A stretch of DNA of 64,000 nt. Source: Plotosus lineatus (lineage: Eukaryota; Chordata; Actinopteri; Siluriformes; Plotosidae). Shown piece by piece: positions 62,400 through 64,000 of this stretch (position 1 is its first letter; every line of letters begins with the position of its first letter). Below the pieces are notes generated by a model. The model made no database searches and was not told where the DNA came from. It saw nothing but the letters and a program-made list of their open reading frames with translations. Location: NCBI GenBank assembly GCA_024760905.1, contig CM045750.1, forward strand, positions 17,251,419 to 17,315,418, read 5' to 3'. Position numbers and translations under genes: made by a program.

Positions 62400-63110
62400 T
62401 TCAGAATTAATTATGAAATATTGTCAAATAAAATTGAAAGGAGCATATTTTCCTGAAAGTTTGAAATTCCTATTAATGTCTGAATGAATTGTATTGCCGA
62501 TTTTTATTTTTCGTATGAATATGGATAAATTCGTACAAGTTGGCAGCCCTGGATAAACATGAATGTGGTTAATATCGTACTGCAGTTGCGCATTGTAATT
62601 CTCATTCATGGGGATTGATTTAAACGTGACTATTTTTTTCCTTAGAATTCCCAGATGACGGTCTCGTTTTTTTTTTCTGGATGAGGATCCTGGGTTTCTT
62701 CTGACCAAGTGACTGTTAAAGCTCAGCACCTGTACTGTTGAATTAACTACAGTATTGTACTCTGAAGGTGAGGAGGCTGTCCCTGAATATTATTTTTTGA
62801 CAACTGTTGACCATGACTTACATAATTATTCGGTACATAGTACACAGGCACATTAAAAAAAATAAAAGCTTTATCATTACTTTTTTTAACCATTCCATGC
62901 AGAAAGCAGTGTATAACTTTAGAGCTTTGATGGTGTTTCCATAAACCTTGATAGACTTTTAGTACTTGATGAAAAGTAATGAATAGCAAACTTCAAAATA
63001 AGAGTTTTGTATTTATGTACTTGTTGACTGTGATCAAGCCAGGTGAAGTGAGCTCTGTGCTTTGAGCATAGAATCTGAGCCAATTATCGTAATTTCTAGA
63101 CTGTAGTGGT
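62400..63110. other. Unassigned stretch
   Basis: Open frames of 80-101 codons on the minus strand show no recognisable similarity. Confidence 0.3.
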
Positions 63111-63115
63111 ACCTC

Positions 63116-63811
63116 ACCTTACGAAAATCTCACCAAACGAAAAATTCAGGTTACGAAAAGTATTTTCCTAAAATTTTTCTCTCGGGATACGAAACAAGTT
63201 CACGTTACGAAAGTGCCATCTTAAACATTCAAACGCGCCATTCAAACAATGCACGAGCTGCTCTCCCATCAATGACGTTCACATATCCCGCCCTGCTGGC
63301 CCCCCTTTGGCTAACAACTGAGCTGTCGTTCATTTCGCCTTCACTCAAGTGCCATCTTGGATAGGGATCATATTGCCTATGAGGAATAACGCAGTTACCT
63401 CCCATTGGCTATTATAGAGCTGAATCCTCCATGATGCTTTTCGTTTGAAGGACAGTTACAGCTGTTTTATGCTTTATTTCTTGACTTTGGCTTTTAGCCT
63501 TCATAAACATTTGTAAGATTATAACTGCTAAGAAGACATGGTCAGCACATGCGCGCGCGCGTGCGATTTCCGGTGGGAGTGAGAAGAACAAACGGGCTCG
63601 ATTGATATCACAAAGGAAAATGGCCAAACCTGTCTACCATTGGCACAATATTGAAGCAGAAGGGGGTCTTAAAAGGTATACTTTTATAATTTTAAAGGGT
63701 TTAGGGGATAGTATTGGGAGCCTTGGAACGAATCACTCGTTTTACAAGTAAAATGCGGTTCAATTTTGGAAAAAAAGCTCTGGAACGGATTAATTTCGTG
63801 AGATACCGCCG
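63116..63811 (+). mobile_element. MITE-P copy 3
   Basis: Begins gtggtacctcaccttacgaa and ends 'taatttcgtgagataccgcc' followed by GTA. The interior matches copy 2: 'aattcaggttacgaaaagta', 'gctgctctcccatcaatgac', 'taactgctaagaagacatgg', then a short gcgcgcgcg run where the other copies have the CA array. Terminal bases are mutated, so the left edge is approximate. Confidence 0.8.
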
Positions 63812-64000
63812 TATTGAGCGAACCTCAATATAAGCTGTACCAACTACCTTTAAAAAGAAGAATTTGTACATGTATATGTCTGCACCTCTTTATAAGCCGC
63901 AGGCGTCTGTCTCACTCTTGCACTTCCTGATAGAGTGCCCACTGGAGGCAGTTAGCTAGTAGAAAATCTATAGATTAGTTGCATTCTGGGTTTGGCCGCA

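Overview
The window is nuclear DNA of a vertebrate, almost certainly a teleost fish. The evidence is a split gene with ten GT-AG introns, dozens of long (GT)n/(CA)n arrays, several tRNA-derived SINE families, 3' tails of RTE-like and L2/CR1-like LINEs, decayed Tc1/mariner remnants, one hAT element and many TA-flanked short DNA elements. No operon, Shine-Dalgarno site, CRISPR array or prokaryotic gene was seen. The species cannot be named from sequence alone.

Only one protein-coding gene can be supported with confidence: an FH2-domain formin of the FHDC1 (inverted formin 1, INF1) type on the + strand. Eleven coding exons lie between 38885 and 57148. They join in phase into a 2817-nt reading frame of 938 residues: a short N-terminus, one 19-proline FH1 run (about residues 42-60), an FH2 domain (about 73-460) carrying GNYMN and an [14 protein letters not shown] stretch, and a disordered basic C-terminal half encoded by one 1.48-kb last exon. 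A promoter-like segment with a perfect NRF-1 site (32681-32690) followed by a good splice donor (32855) may be a distant non-coding first exon; a TATA box (38749) and an acceptor-like AG (38826) lie just before the coding start.

Layout. 1-32.5 kb is repeat-dominated intergenic DNA: family A and SINE-B/C/D copies, LINE tails, a hAT element inside a SINE (4.5-5.6 kb), a three-level nest (9.0-10.3 kb), a Tc1 remnant (16.85-17.8 kb), two copies of a TA-flanked element called MITE-P here (15.1 and 22.05 kb), and a 30-bp minisatellite (26.92-27.84 kb). 32.6-32.9 kb is the candidate promoter. 37.2-38.2 kb is another short DNA element carrying a SINE. 38.9-57.2 kb is the formin gene; its introns hold SINEs, two related antisense Tc1 remnants, an L2/CR1-like RT fragment, an RTE tail and a perfect 26-bp hairpin. 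57.2-58.3 kb is the 3' UTR region with two AATAAA signals. 58.3-64 kb is mostly unassigned, with SINEs, a promoter-like segment at 61.2-62.4 kb (ETS/CRE, YY1-like, CCAAT and TCGCGAGA sites, no recognisable gene attached), and a third MITE-P copy at the end.

The formin is expected to nucleate or elongate actin filaments and, as known for FHDC1, to bind microtubules through its C-terminal region. Apart from this gene the window is mainly a record of transposition: several insertions have target-site duplications clear enough to order in time.
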